DNA from: an uncultured Erysipelotrichaceae bacterium
GTDB lineage: Bacteria; Bacillota_I; Bacilli_A; Erysipelotrichales; Erysipelotrichaceae
DNA: 6,053 nt
Direction: 5' to 3'
Assembly: GCA_937957895.1 (NCBI GenBank)
Contig: CALFEZ010000121.1
Coordinates: 1-6,053, forward strand
How positions within the stretch are numbered: the first letter of the stretch is position 1; each line of letters begins with the position of its first letter. A program made the translations under genes and the position numbers. A model generated the notes under the pieces. That model did no database searches. It saw only the letters and a list, made by a program, of their open reading frames with translations, and was not told the DNA's origin. This document shows, in pieces, positions 5,853 through 6,053 of the stretch.

Positions 5853-6053
5853 AGATCACGATCTGTACTCTCTTTCCAGAGATGTTTGAGAATTTTCTGA
5901 TGACATCCATCATCAAGAAAGCACAACTTCAAAATCATGTCATCATCAAGACGGTGAACATCCGTGATTTCACCACGGACAAACATCATCGTGTCGATGA
6001 TTATCCTTTTGGAGGCGGGGCAGGGCTTGTGATGAAAGTCCAACCAATAGCAG
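5849..6053 (+). CDS. trmD: TrmD, tRNA (guanine-37-N1)-methyltransferase, 3'-truncated by window edge
   Basis: TrmD is the SPOUT-class enzyme that uses S-adenosylmethionine to methylate G37 next to the anticodon, preventing +1 frameshifting. Only the first 68 of roughly 230-250 residues are present. They match the family closely: LFPEMF (8-13), SIIKKA (20-25), RDFTTDKHHRVDDYPFGGG (39-57) and AGLVMK (58-63). The trefoil-knot AdoMet site lies beyond the window. The start is well set: ATGA overlaps the rimM stop by 4 nt, and GAAGGA at 5838-5843 lies 5 nt upstream. In most Bacillota rplS follows trmD; that would be off the right edge. Confidence 0.97.
   Translation, partial: MKITICTLFPEMFENFLMTSIIKKAQLQNHVIIKTVNIRDFTTDKHHRVDDYPFGGGAGLVMKVQPIA

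Noticed and set aside
1..6053. Search for a hidden novel system: CRISPR-like repeats, toxin-antitoxin pairs, retron or other structured RNA, mobile element ends.
   Set aside because: No spaced repeats, no intergenic gap over about 101 bp, no transposase or att-like sequence, and every gene belongs to a known housekeeping family.

Overview
The window is a run of chromosomal housekeeping genes, all on the + strand and almost without gaps. It looks like a Bacillota (Firmicutes) genome of low-to-moderate GC. Three things point that way: consensus AGGAGG-type ribosome binding sites, a short ThiI without a rhodanese domain paired with a NifZ-like cysteine desulfurase, and the order ffh ... rpsP-khpA-rimM-trmD typical of that phylum. 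The poly-lysine Ffh tail and the absence of ylxM and ylqD would fit a lineage such as Erysipelotrichia, but that placement is a guess. TGG is used for Trp and TGA is a stop (khpA and rimM both end in TGA), so the standard bacterial code applies.

Layout, block 1 (1-4734): a cysteine desulfurase cut by the left edge; thiI, overlapping it by 11 nt; ffh, 3 nt after thiI; and an AI-2E/YtvI-type membrane protein gene 27 nt after ffh. Spacing suggests one transcript, closed by a short hairpin plus T-run at 4741-4762. Junction 4735-4835 holds that terminator, an inverted repeat, and a near-consensus extended -10 promoter. Block 2 (4836-6053): rpsP, khpA, rimM and trmD, packed with overlaps of 1 to 4 nt or a 1-nt gap; trmD runs off the right edge.

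Function: the first two genes form a sulfur relay for 4-thiouridine in tRNA, with persulfide passing from the desulfurase to ThiI. ffh gives the protein part of the signal recognition particle. The second block serves ribosome and tRNA maturation: S16, the RNA-binding KhpA, the 30S maturation factor RimM and the m1G37 tRNA methyltransferase TrmD. The membrane protein between ffh and rpsP has no evident functional link to either neighbour.

I found no mobile element, CRISPR array, RNA gene or defence system, and nothing I would call a new biological system. Points worth a second look are modest: a RimM lacking the hallmark tyrosines of its PRC barrel, a desulfurase lacking the usual PLP-contacting Gln, a dyad overlapping the rpsP -35 box, a roughly fourfold excess of GATC, and a slippery A-run at the end of ffh.
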